49,596 bases of DNA from Pseudoneurospora amorphoporcata (taxonomy: Eukaryota; Ascomycota; Sordariomycetes; Sordariales; Sordariaceae). Position 1 is the stretch's first letter, and the number at the start of each line of letters is the position of its first letter. Shown piece after piece: positions 11,700-22,685 of this stretch. The stretch lies in contig MU859292.1 in NCBI GenBank assembly GCA_033297205.1, positions 1-49,596 on the forward strand. Direction: 5' to 3'. Below the pieces are notes generated by a model. It searched no databases. It had not been told where the DNA came from and saw only the letters and a list, made by a program, of their open reading frames with translations. A program made the translations under genes and the position numbers.

Positions 11700-12075
11700 G
11701 CTAATACCTATTATTAGCGCATGAATACAATTCAATACTGGTTTGTTTGTTAGTTTGGTTCTTCGGCCATAGGTTGAGCAGGAGAGATCTAGAGCTCTCA
11801 TTGGCTTCGAAAGAGAGAAATCGTCTTCCGTTTGAAGTGTCATGGGACAATTGCAAGGGTTGAAAACGCCAAAGAAGCCTCTTATGCTTCTCGCGGTCTG
11901 CTTTCCGTCTGCTCTCAAGGCCTTTAGGGACGAGAAAATATAAGAGAGCAAGCCCCAACAGCACCCATCCGCTCCAAAACCCAAATGCTTTTCCATTTCC
12001 AATACTTCGAAAGTGGAAATTAGCGTTTTTTGTACCAGACTAACAAACAAACCAGGGTTAGATTGTACAACGCGA
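11700..12075. repeat. Foldback/MITE-like inverted repeat
   Basis: Positions 11739-11760 and 12033-12054 are inverted copies with one mismatch over 22 bp. The similarity continues outward, imperfectly, for about 20 bp on each side (TTGAATTGTA versus TTAGATTGTA). The enclosed sequence is about 270 bp and has no coding potential. A related right-end sequence sits at 6376-6420. Exact ends and target duplications are not clear. Confidence 0.4.
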
Positions 12076-12506
12076 TTTGTATGAGTTAATGGCAGAACAG
12101 ATAAAAGTCCCTTGAGTTTAACGATTGTTCCTACTCCGTCTAAACAATTCGATGCGAAGAGATCAAAGAAGGGAGTCACATTGCAATTGCGTGACTTCCT
12201 CGTTGACGTTATTGAGTCTTTTTATCTTCCGTTTGATTACTTGGGACTAGGGGGTTGTAGCTCCACCAAGTAGAGAAGGCCAACCCTTGCTCGGTGGTGT
12301 TTTGGTATCTACATAACGAAGTGTCCGGTACGGAGACTGATATCGCCAGAAAGCGACGCAAACATCCATCCATTGCGTCTCTTCTTCTAAGTGAGGCACC
12401 TTTAGACCCTCAAACATTCGAAACTGCCGGCTAGACTCCGGGTATCATTCCTCTATTTTGAAACCAACTTTTTATGCGAAACGCTGTCTATCCAAGAAAT
12501 CAAACT
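12076..12506. other. 3' flank of the thioredoxin reductase gene
   Basis: About 430 bp with no convincing coding region, probably including the 3'UTR of the gene on the minus strand. Confidence 0.3.
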
Positions 12507-13659
12507 TTAAAGGTTGCCCTGCACGGCAGTGGTGTCGCGGTGCTCGGCCGGGATATCCTCCTGTTCCGATAAGAACTTTTCGGCATCGAGGGCAGCCATG
12601 CAGCCGGTGCCTATGGATAACGGATTAGTAAGTATTCCAAACCAGGTTCAAAAAAGGAAACAAAATGGGTTACGTACCGGCGCTGGTGATAGCCTGTCTG
12701 TACCTCTTATCCTGAACATCACCAGCAGCAAAGACACCCTCAACGCTGGTAAGGGTAGTGCCAGGCTTGGTAACAACATATCCCTCAGAATCAGTCTCCA
12801 GCTGACCCTTGATCAGGGCGGTAGCGGGATCGTGACCGATGGCATAGAAAAGACCATTGGCCTCAAGAGTCTCCTCCTGGCCAGTGGTGACGTCCTTGAC
12901 GACAAGGTGGCTCATGAGACCCTTGTCGTCGCCCTTGACCTCGACACCGACGGTGTTGAACTTGACAGTGATCTTCTCGTGCTTCAACAACCTCTGGGCC
13001 ATGATGCTGCTGGCCCTCAGCTTGTCCTTGCGAACCAACACCGTGACGTGGCTGCCGTACTTTGTAAGGTACATGGCCTCCTCGGCGGCAGAGTCACCAC
13101 CACCAATGACAACGAGGTGCTTATTGCGGAAGATGGGCACGGCACCGTCGCAAACAGCGCAGGCCGAGATACCGTTCTGCCAGTACTTTTCCTCACCGGG
13201 GAGGTGGAGTCTGCGGGCAGAGGCGCCGGTGGCCAGGATGATGGAGTCGGCAGTGTGGTACTCCTCGGGGGACCACTCGGTAGCGTACTTGAAGGGGCGG
13301 GCAGAGAGGTCGAGCTTGGCAACGGTCTCGCTGACAATGGTGGTGCCGAAACGCTCCGACTGAGCCTTCATCTTGTCCATCAACTCCTGGCCCATGATGC
13401 CATCGGGGAAACCGGGGAAGTTCTCGATCTCGGTCGTGGTGGTGAGCTGGCCACCGGCGGCGATGCCATTGGCCATGAAGCCCTCGTAGAGAACGGCTGT
13501 AGGAATAGCAAGAGAGTGTTAGCGCATTGGTCTTTTGAAAACTGACGACGACAATCGCAATGACATGAAGGACTCACGCTTCAGCTCGGCGCGGGCCAGG
13601 TAGACGGCGGCGGTGTGGGCGGCCGGCCCAGAACCGATGATGACTACTTTGCTGTGCAT
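12507..13659 (-). CDS. cys-9: Thioredoxin reductase (NADPH), TrxB-type
   Basis: Three exons on the minus strand: 13578-13659, 12678-13496 and 12507-12610, with introns of 81 bp (GTGAGT..ACAG) and 67 bp (GTACGT..ATAG). The product is 334 aa. It transfers electrons from NADPH through FAD and a Cys pair to thioredoxin. The FAD-binding GSGPAA is at residues 9-14, the redox centre CAVC at 140-143, the NADPH motif GGGDSA at 159-164, and the second FAD motif is GVFAAGD near the C-terminus. This is the low-molecular-weight enzyme type, and the sequence agrees closely with what I know of Neurospora CYS-9, whose mutants are cysteine-requiring. The frame stays open upstream of the ATG into a presequence-like extension without an ATG (separate entry). 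Confidence 0.96.
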
Positions 13660-13791
13660 GTTTCTTTTCGTGATGGCCTGAAGTTCGGCAGGTTGAACCG
13701 GAGTGTTTTTCTTGAAAGCGGTTGCGGCAGCAGCGACTGAGAGACCAGATGCGCTGGATCGGAGAGTTCTTCTAAAGGTTGAGGAAAACAG
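13660..13791 (-). other. In-frame mitochondrial-presequence-like extension of cys-9, no ATG
   Basis: The thioredoxin reductase frame is open on the minus strand from ATG 13659 back to a TGA at 13942-13944, with no ATG in between. The last 44 codons before the ATG, from a CTG at 13791-13789, are rich in Arg, Ser, Ala and Lys and have no acidic residue until close to the ATG (FSSTFRRTLRSS, then SVAAAATAFKKN). This is the composition of an amphipathic mitochondrial targeting sequence. The CTG has AAA before it, which fits the Neurospora CAMM start context. Whether it is translated is inference; it may simply be leader. Confidence 0.4.
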
Positions 13792-14312
13792 TTTGGCGGT
13801 TTGGTGGGGTTTCTCTTGGGAAACGAATCTAACGAAGAGATAATAAATCACACGAAAAAGAAGGTAACGATTGATAATCTCTGGAATTCTTTCTCTCCCG
13901 ATCTGCGATCTAGTCAGACTATGGAACCAGGTGGTTCCAGATCAGGCGCGTTGTCCCGGCGCCATTTTTCAATGGAGTCGCGATTTCTAATCCAGATCCC
14001 CGGCCTGGATTTGCCTGGCACCGAGGAAACGTCTGAAGGCCAAGCCAGGGTCCAGGGTCATGACCCTCTGACGTGCTCGGCTAATTCCCACTTCAAAGAT
14101 TCCAGCGGGGTCGCCCACCGGCTGCCCCTGCAGGGGAGAGGGGCACCCAATCCCGTCTCCGGTCGCAGAGCCAGAGAGGACAAGATGATCGTCACAATGC
14201 GGGTTAGGGTTATTGGTGAAAGTATTTAAATCCGAGAGATTTCGATTCAAGAGTTGGAAGTTGACAACGCCTGACCAAGACAATGGAAGTGAAGCCATCA
14301 ACAACGAAACTT
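13792..14312. other. cys-9 promoter / 3' flank of the oxidoreductase gene
   Basis: Both flanking genes are on the minus strand, so this holds the cys-9 upstream region. No other gene is supported. Confidence 0.35.
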
Positions 14313-15509
14313 TTACAACCGGCTCTTCCCCTCCTGCTGCGGAACCTGAACCACTACCTTACCCCAGGTCTCACGACCTCCCAGAGCGATCAGCGCATCC
14401 GGAATCTTTTCGAGACCGACGAACTCCTTGTCGCTGAACACAGTCGGCTTGAACTTGCCCTCGGCAATCAACTTCATGATGCCCTGCCACACGGTCACGA
14501 CTGTCTCCTTCTCATGAACGGCATACTGGCCCCAATGGATACCGACGAGGCTGATGTTCTTGAGAAGAACCTTGTTCATCGCCACCTTCTCGATCTTGCC
14601 GGCAGCGAAACCAACGATCAAAATGCGGCCATTCCACGCAGTGCACTTGGTGCTTAAGTCCACCAAGCCGACGGGATCATAGACAATGTCGACACCCTTG
14701 CCTTTAGGGGTCAACTTCTTCACAATCTCGGGCCACTTAGGCTCCGTGTAGTCGACGACGTGATCAGCGCCAAAGGACTTGGCGACTTCGAGCTTGTGCT
14801 TGGTTCCGGCCGTAGCAATGACAGTTGCTCCAAAAGCCTTGGCGACTATTGATGGGTTTAGCAAGTGGTTCGTTTTCGACATAGGTACGTATGTCACTTA
14901 CTTTGAACGGCAGCTAGACCGACACCACCTGCCGCAGCATGAACAAGGACGTAATCGCCCTTCTTCACGCCAGCTCGGACAACAAGGGCTCCATAACTTG
15001 TTGGTGCCGTAACGAACAGACCGGCAGCATCCACAAGCGACCAGCCTTCAGGAGCCGGGAGGAGTGTCACCTCCTTGGCCTTGACTTTGGTAGCGTACGC
15101 ACCCTGACTAGCTCCAAACACACGGGAGCCAACAGGGAACTTGGGGTTCTTGGAGCCGGAAGGGGTGGCGAGAACCACGCCGGCGAACTCGGCGCCTGAT
15201 ACCCAGGGGAATGCTAAAAGATGTAAGGTCAGTATATGAAATGCAATGTATAAGGAGATCAGCAAAGGAGCCTTACGTGGTTGATGCTGGTATTTGCCCT
15301 GAATCTGAAGAATGTCGAAGAAGTTGGTTGCCGCAGCATGGACTTCGATCAAGTACTCATCTGCGGCAGGCGCAGGGTCTGGAAGTTCCGTGACCTTGAG
15401 CTCTTGAGGACCCTAAATTAAACATGTTAGAACCATGAAATTGATAAAATATGTTCTGGGCTGAGATAGGACACACCTTGACATACTGTGCCACCTGAAT
15501 GCCTCTCAT
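14313..15509 (-). CDS. Zinc-independent MDR oxidoreductase (NADPH:quinone reductase-like)
   Basis: Four exons on the minus strand: 15477-15509, 15277-15412, 14902-15213 and 14313-14845, each border GT..AG and all phases consistent. The product is 337 aa, normal for the family. The N-terminal GroES-like domain starts MRGIQVAQYVK and contains AAATNFFDILQIQGKYQ, where quinone reductases have N-x-x-D and lack the catalytic zinc Cys of alcohol dehydrogenases. The Rossmann domain has the NADPH loop AAAGGVGLAA (about residues 149-158) and GADHVVDY. The closing RETWGKVVVQV is typical of the family. It should reduce quinones or enones with NADPH, in cytosol or mitochondria. The exact substrate is unknown. 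Confidence 0.88.
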
Positions 15510-16113
15510 CTTGGAAGGATGTGTGGAGTAATAGATGCCTAACAAAATCGAATGAACGCCACAAACGCAAAACCCCCAGATGAAATACTCATGAGGTGAC
15601 AGAACGACAGCCTATTTATAACTGAAGGTATGGAAAGGATGCCGAGTACAACTAAGTTGCCAACTTGAATGGTCATCGCGGGGGGTGATCGCTACTAGCC
15701 AGTGTGCCAGTGCTAAGGGAAGCCGAGGTAGCCCAGACCGAGGTAACTGATCTTTGATTGGCCACTCACCTTGGACTTTCCATTTCGGTGAGCCCACGTT
15801 GTCCGGCATCTTGCACTCTTCCACCAAACTCTCAAACCAAAATTTTTTCTTCAGATTTATCGGCGCAACCCACTGTGCGACATTCCTCCCGAACTATTTC
15901 AATACAAAGCCACGAATCTTCATATCCAAGGAGACGACGCTCGTTCAAGCGCGCGCAAGCCACGAGCCGCGCATTCTCCAGAGAAACCCATCACCAGTCG
16001 TGTCGTCACAGAATTACATATCTCTACGAAACAATCGCGACAAACAAAACCTACCTGAAAACCCGACCGAGAACCGCACGAGCGACTCACTTCCACCTCA
16101 CACCCCCGCCAAA
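15510..16113. promoter_or_regulatory. Divergent promoter between the oxidoreductase gene and yth1
   Basis: About 600 bp shared by two divergently transcribed genes. The half next to yth1 (15890-16113) is A/C-rich leader-like sequence in an open frame with ATG 16114, but ATG 16114 has the better context (CCAAAATGGC). Confidence 0.4.
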
Positions 16114-17067
16114 ATGGCGACAAGAACAACAACAACAACGACAACAAACTCCCTCCCCTCGGGGACAGGAGCAGGAGGCCCTCAACACCTAATAACCCAA
16201 ATGCTCACACACACCGCGCCCCACTACACCTTCTCCTTCACGCCTTTCCTCCAGAAAACCTACCAGCACTCTCTCCCCGCCGACCGACCCATCTGCAAAG
16301 CCTACGCCTCGGGTAATTGCCCGCTCAAATCCCACTGCCCCGAGCGCCACGTCACCACGGGCACCACAGGCTCTTCCAACACCGGCCATGGCGGCGGAAA
16401 CTTCAGCGGCGGGTTCGGCTCCCTGGTGTGCAAGCACTGGCTGCGCGGCCTCTGCAAGAAGGGCGAGTCGTGCGAGTTTCTACATGAGTACAACCTGCGC
16501 AAGATGCCCGAGTGCAACTTCTTCGTCAGAAACGGGTACTGCAGCAACGGGGACGAGTGTCTGTATCTGCACATTGATCCCTTGTCGCGGTTGCCTCCCT
16601 GCCCGCATTACGAGAGGGGCTTTTGTCCGTTGGGACCCAGGTGCGACAAGAAGCATTTCCGGAGGAAGCTGTGCTTGTATTATCTGGCGGGCTTCTGTCC
16701 GGATGGGAGGCAGTGCAAGGAGGGCGCGCATCCGAGGTGGACGGCCGATAAGGATATGGAGAAGCCGAGGGCAAAGGGCGAGATGACGGCTGAGCAGCTG
16801 CAGCAACAACAGAACATGAATGGGGGCGCTGGAGGTGATAATTATGGAATGGGTGGAATGGCGCAGCAGACCGGCGCTAACGAGTACATGGACCGCGAGA
16901 GGGAACGTGATAGGGATAACAGGGAGAGGGAGATGATGCGCGATAGAGACGGTGGTCCACATGATCGTCACAAGGACCGCTTTGGAGGAGGAGGAGGAGG
17001 AGGCAGAGGTAGAGGAGGATGGAGAGGACGAGGAAGGGGAGGAGGGTTCAGGGGTAAAGGTCATTAG
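16114..17067 (+). CDS. yth1: mRNA 3'-end-processing zinc finger protein (Yth1/CPSF30)
   Basis: Single exon, 317 aa. Five CCCH zinc fingers lie at about residues 61-79, 106-124, 134-153, 163-181 and 187-206; four fit CX7CX5CX3-4H and the third fits CX8CX5CX3H. Five tandem CCCH fingers of this spacing define CPSF30/Yth1, the cleavage and polyadenylation factor subunit that recognises the AAUAAA region in the nucleus. Between fingers 1 and 2 lies a Gly/Thr-rich linker (residues 80-105) longer than I expect for the family. The C-terminal 110 residues are Met/Gln-rich, then Arg/Asp/Glu repeats (RERERDRD), then RGG repeats (RGRGGWRGRGRG), a likely RNA-binding disordered tail. ATG 16114 was chosen over the longer open frame from 15754 for its Kozak context. 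Confidence 0.93.
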   Translation: MATRTTTTTTTNSLPSGTGAGGPQHLITQMLTHTAPHYTFSFTPFLQKTYQHSLPADRPICKAYASGNCPLKSHCPERHVTTGTTGSSNTGHGGGNFSGGFGSLVCKHWLRGLCKKGESCEFLHEYNLRKMPECNFFVRNGYCSNGDECLYLHIDPLSRLPPCPHYERGFCPLGPRCDKKHFRRKLCLYYLAGFCPDGRQCKEGAHPRWTADKDMEKPRAKGEMTAEQLQQQQNMNGGAGGDNYGMGGMAQQTGANEYMDRERERDRDNREREMMRDRDGGPHDRHKDRFGGGGGGGRGRGGWRGRGRGGGFRGKGH

Positions 17068-17448
17068 GGAAGCCGTATCTCCAGAGCCCTCCAAGGCACA
17101 ACCGAGCTCGAATATAGCGAGGATGCCCAAGAAAATGGTATCATGGATCAGGAATGCATTAGGGAATAAGGGAATGGGTCGCACGGCGCAAAGGCAGGGT
17201 TATTATATCCATTGACTGTATGTTACTATCAGAATCACGAAGGTTGTAAGCTTCATGTAAGAGATTGCTAGCTTGACATTATTGAGGAGCTGTGATCTGT
17301 ACGTTTCTTCCAAAGTAGACCAAGAGAGAGGGGATCCAAAGAAAGTAACGCCGCCCTCCTACCTAGTACCTATAACCTGATGATATTTAACCCACCGTCT
17401 GCCATGTCTTTTGTATTCTTCCAAGCTCTTCCCATGGCCACTTTCACT
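17068..17448. other. Convergent 3' intergenic region
   Basis: 380 bp between the convergent yth1 and DUF1776 genes. Nothing else seen. Confidence 0.35.
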
Positions 17449-19073
17449 TTACTCCATCGGAACCGCAACAAACGACTCATCCGACGTGCGGGCTCCAGAT
17501 CCGACCTCCTCCTCATCTTCATTCTCACTTCCCATAGACCTCACCGAGCCACCCGACCTTGGGCTGTTAAACGAGCTATGACTCGACTGCCACGCCGCCA
17601 GTTCGTCCACCTTTCGGATCCCCATCATCCACGCCACTAACCCGCGCGGGACCCAGCGTCCGACAAAACCATACACGCTCGCGCCGAGGCCGACGCGTAC
17701 AGTGCCCTTGGTGATGGACCCATCAATCACGTCAAACACAGCATTGTGCAGCTCCCGCAACGAGCTCCCGCGCATCCCGCGGATGCGGCCAGCGCTGATG
17801 GCCGAGCTCGACTGGCTCACAAAGTTCCTGCCGTACGCGTGGCGGGCCGAGTCAGGCCAGGGCAGGAGGGCCTCGGCGTCCTGGGGATTCGCTTCGAGCG
17901 CGCGGAGCGGGATTCCCTGCGGGTTGCGCTCCTGCCAGTGTTCGCGCACGGTTGAGGCGGGCGTGAAGCCGGCGAAGTCGAAGGTGCCGAGCTGGATGTG
18001 GGTGACGGGGATGGCGAGCGGGCGAAGCTCGGCGGTCAGGACTTCGGTGAATGCGGAGAGGGCGGAGCACACGGTCGCTTCGGGGGCGTGGAAGGGCGGG
18101 TTGATGGAGGAGATGATGGAGGGCGTGCAGACGATGATCTTGGGGCTGTCTTTCTTCTTGTCAGGTTTATCGGATGATGATGATGATTCGGCTGAGGGGG
18201 TAGGGCCCAGGCGAGCGGTAAGTAGGGGAAGGAAGGCCTGGAGGGTTATGATGGGGTGGAGTAGGTGCGTGTTGAAGAGGTTGGCGAAGCCTGAGGGAGG
18301 GATGGTAGCGATGGGCGAGGTCTGGTAGTTCAGAGACGGAATGAGGATGACGGCCTTGAGGTGCAAGCGATATCGTTTGCTGTTGGCCACTGCCGCATGG
18401 GGTGACTGGAGATAGGTCGCGAAACGCTCAATGGAGGCGCTGGCGCTGAGAGGATCGGTTGTGTCAACGCCCAGAGGTCGGATATCCGGGCGTGCTAGAT
18501 TCTGGATAGCAATATCATCCTCCGGCCCGCTGGATACGATAAATACGATGAAGCCTTTCCTCTCTAAATCCAGCGCAACCGATCGGGTTAACGGTAGGTT
18601 TGGCGATCCGGCAATGACAACGACATCCATACGTCCTCCGCTGCGCGCCCGCCTTGCCCGCCTCGTCTTCCTGGCATAGGCGTTAAATGTGTATGACCGA
18701 TATAGAATGGTGCCGGTGGCCAGCACGATGGCGGTGGCAAGGGCTTTGTTCCGCAGCACCCAGCCCTCAACTCGGTCGTAGAGGGAAGTTGACACCTCGG
18801 CTAGAGGCGCTGGCGGCGGCAGCCGAGGGCGGATCTGTTCTGGTACCCATTGCGAGGTTGCGAAGGTGTATCTGACGGACTCGGCAATCTTGTCGATGTT
18901 CTCATTTACGATGTTGGCGACATCTTCGGAGTATCGCTTGATGTCGCCGGGTAGGGACGATAACTATATAACCGAGCCAGGCCACTGTTAGTGGGGTCCC
19001 ATGCGGAGATCAAATGGTGCTTTGTATGATGTTTCCTTACCACGTCCAGAAAAGCCTGGTCGTCCGCAGACAT
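17449..19073 (-). CDS. DUF1776 family protein (SDR-like, membrane-anchored)
   Basis: Two exons on the minus strand, 19041-19073 and 17449-18963, with a 77-bp intron (GTAAGG..TATAG). The product is 515 aa, starting MSADDQAFLDV. The N-terminal region LSSLPGDIKRYSEDVANIVNENIDKIAESVRYTF.. and the motif QWVPEQIRP match the conserved start of the fungal DUF1776 family. A hydrophobic segment (ALATAIVLATGTILYRSYTF, about residues 81-100) is probably a membrane anchor. It is followed by a Rossmann-like region, VVVIAGSPNLPLTRSVALDLERKG, resembling a degenerate short-chain dehydrogenase fold without a clear TGxxxGIG or YxxxK. The C-terminal 60 residues are acidic and Ser-rich. The molecular function of DUF1776 is unknown to me. 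Confidence 0.85.
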
Positions 19074-19460
19074 GTTGTTTTGATTCTGTGTTGCCGAAGT
19101 GATGGTGAGATCTCGGCAGCTGAGCGAACGGAAGGAAACGCGGGGTGGTAAGCCGGCAGAATTGGGGGTCGCAATACGTGAATCGCGCCGTTCGGACTTC
19201 AACACAATAATGACGGGCAGAAGGTTTCTTTTATCGCTTTTATCGGAGCCCTGCGCACCTTATCTCACGGAGCTAATGCGCCCTGAGCTAAGGTACCCCA
19301 GCCTTACCCCCTCTCCACCACCAACGTCATTGCCGTGACACGCTGAAAGGGTATAGGTTTTTAGGAGCAATCCTTTGAAGATGGCACACCCGTGCCACAC
19401 CCCACTTTTCTAGGACTCGCCAGACTCGCACCCCCTAAAGTAGGTGCTCACTACTAGTAC
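19074..19460. other. DUF1776 promoter and edge of the transposon island
   Basis: Normal base composition up to about 19460, then an abrupt change to AT-rich DNA that lasts, with inserted islets, to 44.54 kb. Confidence 0.4.
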
Positions 19461-20955
19461 GACCAACCTAGCATAACGACTACGCACATATTAAAAATGA
19501 GGTTATATTTAAGTACCCTTTTTTAACACCCTTTTCTCGCCTCCTAATCTATATACTTCGTATAGCTAGACTTTTTCTTCAAACTGCTACTTTCTAACTA
19601 ACTTTATTACATTCTCAACATACTTTTTAATCCTATTTTCAATCTATTAATTCGCTTTATCGACTTTCTTTTATATAGCATAAAAGTCATTATTAATTCG
19701 TTTAAGTACTATAGCTTAGCCATCAAAAACCTTTAAAATCCTCCTTACTTATATAGAATAGTTTTTATATACTTTACAGCGTCATTTTACACTCTTAATA
19801 TATTAAGTCCTATCTAGATTGCACTTAACTTACACCAACTTAGCTACAATAGTTTCCTCTCTCTTTATATAATTTAATACTATCTATTTTAAGGATAGAA
19901 ATTAATCTTTCTCTTTTATAGCATTATATAATTTAATAGCAGCTCTATTTATTTAATAAAAGTTATTAAATATTTTAAACAGTATTAAAGGTATTTGTTA
20001 CAAGATTAGCTTGTGACATGCCCACCCTATACTCGTGCTATAGCTATCATTATAGTACGGTCATATGTAGGATTATGTACGCGCACGGACTAGTCTTCTA
20101 AGTCTTTTGCCTATATAGCTAGTCCTTTAGGTATATCCTTCCTTCTCTCTTTTCGTATAATAATATATATTTTATCCTACCCCTAATAGTACCTCGCCCT
20201 GTAATAGTTTATTATACTTAACTATTATACTATACGCGCTTAAGGGAAATAGATTTAAATTTATATTTAAAAGTATAGAAAATTTTAATTAAATTGAACC
20301 TACGATTAATTGTATTCGTAATTAAAAATCCGACCTATTTATAAATAGAATAAATAAAAATTCAGTCACAAATATTACAATATAAACTAAGTATAATAAT
20401 ATAAATATTAATTTTATATCTTCCTCCTTTTTATATTTACTATTAAAAATAATATATTCTAGCAACAACTACATTCGTATTAATTTCATAATTAATAATA
20501 GACTAACTACGAGTTATTACTAATAATTTTATTATAGTAACCGTTATTAGAACGTTTTAAGTTTCCGACGTTAATCATATAAATTAAGTAATTTATAATA
20601 CTTTTATTGAAGTATTTATAAATTTTAATAATAATCTCTATACTAATATTCTATTAAATTATACTATTAACTACGCTGTCGTACTTACTTCAGTTCCAGT
20701 TCTCTGCAATATAGTTCTCGCTGTTAATCGCTTCGTTTATAATAATGTAATCGAAGTTTACTCTTGTATTTAAAGAACTAAAGAGGATTTTACTAATTTA
20801 TTTTATAAGGTCGACCGTTTGAATATTCAGAATACGTAGCTCTAATAGGGGATTAACGAATTTAAATAATCTTTTAATGATTTTAAATTTAATATTTCAA
20901 ATCTTTTTAAAAGTAGAGAGATAAGTACGCTGAAGCTATTAATAAAGTCTGCGCT
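19461..20955 (+). mobile_element. AT-rich start of the oldest decayed Ty3/gypsy layer
   Basis: Very AT-rich sequence with frequent TA words and stops in all frames. Positions 20012-20206 may be its LTR: it starts TGTGACATGCCC and ends CGCCCTGTAATA, a plausible RIP form of CCCTGTGACA. From about 20640 the + strand has short open patches read as Gag-like (for example EDFTNLFYKVDRLNIQNT). The element seems to continue on the far side of each later insertion, up to 44.5 kb. Confidence 0.4.
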
Positions 20956-20963
20956 TAATTTAA

Positions 20964-22126
20964 GAGAAGCGCTACTCGCACGTTGGCAAAACTCTACTCG
21001 CACGTGGATTCACATTTTTTCCCATACATAACCCGAACCCGCTCGAAGTCTGCCATAGCAGATATATCCTTTTATAAATTTCGCTAAGCACATCTGGGCA
21101 TTTCAATCTTTTAAGGTTTCTATGCTATGCTAAGCTCAGATTCTAGACTGCAGCGTACGCACTCCTAGATTTGTACCCAGACCTAGTTCTTACAGGGCAT
21201 TTATATAACGGTCTTATAGGGCACTTAGCGGCACGGTCGCATGCGCCCGTCGGCTGGGTCACTACATCGGTCATCTACATCGTAATTAGCTAAGGAAACG
21301 CACAGAAAAATAATGGATCATTCCGTACCATTGATAGATGCTAGCGCTTTGTTTACTTAATAATATTTAATAATGCGCGACGTAGTGGATTGAAGAATTA
21401 CAATGTAGTGATGTATGTGATGGTGGTTTGGTAAAGAAAGTAGTTGTGACGAACGGCAGTCTGATCTGCCTAAGTGGGATAGCTGAAGGTAAAGACTATC
21501 AGTGCTGTTCGGTGAAGCCAAAAGGTTCACAACAAGTATGGTAGCGTTATACGTGTCTCGGTGATAAAGACCAATTGACTACTGTCGAACTATCTGACAA
21601 TCTGAGTTCTCCCGTAGTCCCTTTATACCTCCTCGCCCTACTGCGAGATATCTATCCTCGGATGTTCACGCGGTCGTGAACCCTATGGAATGTGTGATGG
21701 CTCACTCTGGTGTTGGCTCACCGTGAGCCCATGCGTCAGTGAGCACCTGCATGCGCCCTTCTGGCACGTGCTTAACCTCCCGGGTATTACACTGGTTATC
21801 GCTAGTGAGTGGTCGAGTCTTGGGCGACCCTAGTGCCGCTTAAGTTCGTAACAGTAGTGCGACAAGGCACTAGTGCTGGTGCTAGAAAATCACGAGTTAG
21901 ACTGCCCAGTCTAGGCTAGTCTGGGCGCCCAAACTAGAGTGGCTAGTGCAGTACGACTGCAGGAGTCTGAACGTGTACTGAGCTGAAATCTAGGAGCTTG
22001 GCGGGCACGGTACAACCTAGATGGGTGTGGGACCATAGTAGGTTGCCAGAGTTTGGGTTATGTATAGGAAAAAAATGTGGATCCACGTGCGAGTAGAGTT
22101 TTGTCAACGTGCGAGTAGCGCTTCTC
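20964..22126 (+). mobile_element. MITE copy 1, subfamily A, interrupted by a solo LTR
   Basis: It starts GAGAAGCG and ends CGCTTCTC. In each terminal repeat the 12-mer CTACTCGCACGT (or its complement) occurs twice, 22 bp apart, followed by GGATCCACA and a T-rich run. The 8-bp target duplication TAATTTAA flanks it (20956-20963 and 22127-22134). Without the solo LTR it is about 750 bp, shorter than copies 3 and 5 because of an internal deletion. No transposase is encoded. Confidence 0.85.
21445..21853. mobile_element. Solo LTR (family of the 11.4-kb chromovirus)
   Basis: 409 bp starting TGTGACGAACGG and ending TTCGTAACA, flanked by GTAGT on both sides (21440-21444 and 21854-21858). It shares its first part closely with the LTRs at 27149 and 38056, but the middle differs. 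It sits inside MITE copy 1 and is therefore younger than that MITE. Confidence 0.85.
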
Positions 22127-22134
22127 TAATTTAA

Positions 22135-22677
22135 ATAGGTTTAAGAAATTAAAGTACTTACTATATCAGACTACGAGCGTTAACAGTAGTAGCTATAAGT
22201 TAGTACAATTACGTACATATATTATTCTATTTAATAATAAAAATATTAATTAATTAGAAAAGGTGAAGAAATATTACTCTTAGCGTATAAAAATTAAATT
22301 TTATTAGATTAATAAGCTGATTCATTTCGCTTTCGAATTTAAATACTTTTTGTATATTATTAAATATTTTAAAAGCTCCCTATTTATAGCTATTGAATTT
22401 TAATTCGCTAATATTTTCGAATATTTAATTGACAATACTAAGTGGAAATAGAAGATTGCTATAGATTTTTTTAAAAAATTTAATACTAAATATAATAATT
22501 CTAATTTTACTGTTATTGTTTATTATAAATTTAATGATTTTAAAATAATTAAGGACATACGTTAGGCTGTTTTCAAAGATTGTTTTATTCTTTGTATTAA
22601 TTACTATAATATAAACGACGTGATGAAAATATATTACTCTTATAATAAAATTAAAAAAATTGTTTATAATATTATCG
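22135..22677 (+). pseudogene. Decayed Gag-like region of the oldest gypsy layer
   Basis: AT-rich, with + strand patches such as FKKFNTKYNNSNFTVIVYYK and FKIIKDIR that look like a Gag core after heavy mutation. Many stops. The reading continues from before MITE copy 1, which supports one interrupted element. Tentative. Confidence 0.35.
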
Positions 22678-22685
22678 TTTATTAA

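Noticed and set aside
12514..13545. 343-aa + strand ORF opposite thioredoxin reductase
   Set aside because: It is the antisense shadow of the cys-9 exons; the minus strand has complete enzyme motifs and the + strand frame has none.
16480..17184. 234-aa minus-strand ORF
   Set aside because: Antisense of the yth1 zinc fingers and RGG tail; composition reflects the complement of repetitive codons.
17702..18328. 208-aa + strand ORF
   Set aside because: Shadow of the DUF1776 gene on the minus strand.
6697..19073. Secondary-metabolite cluster (MFS, DUF1772, oxidoreductase)
   Set aside because: No core synthase is present, and the genes are interspersed with thioredoxin reductase and Yth1, so this is ordinary gene order.
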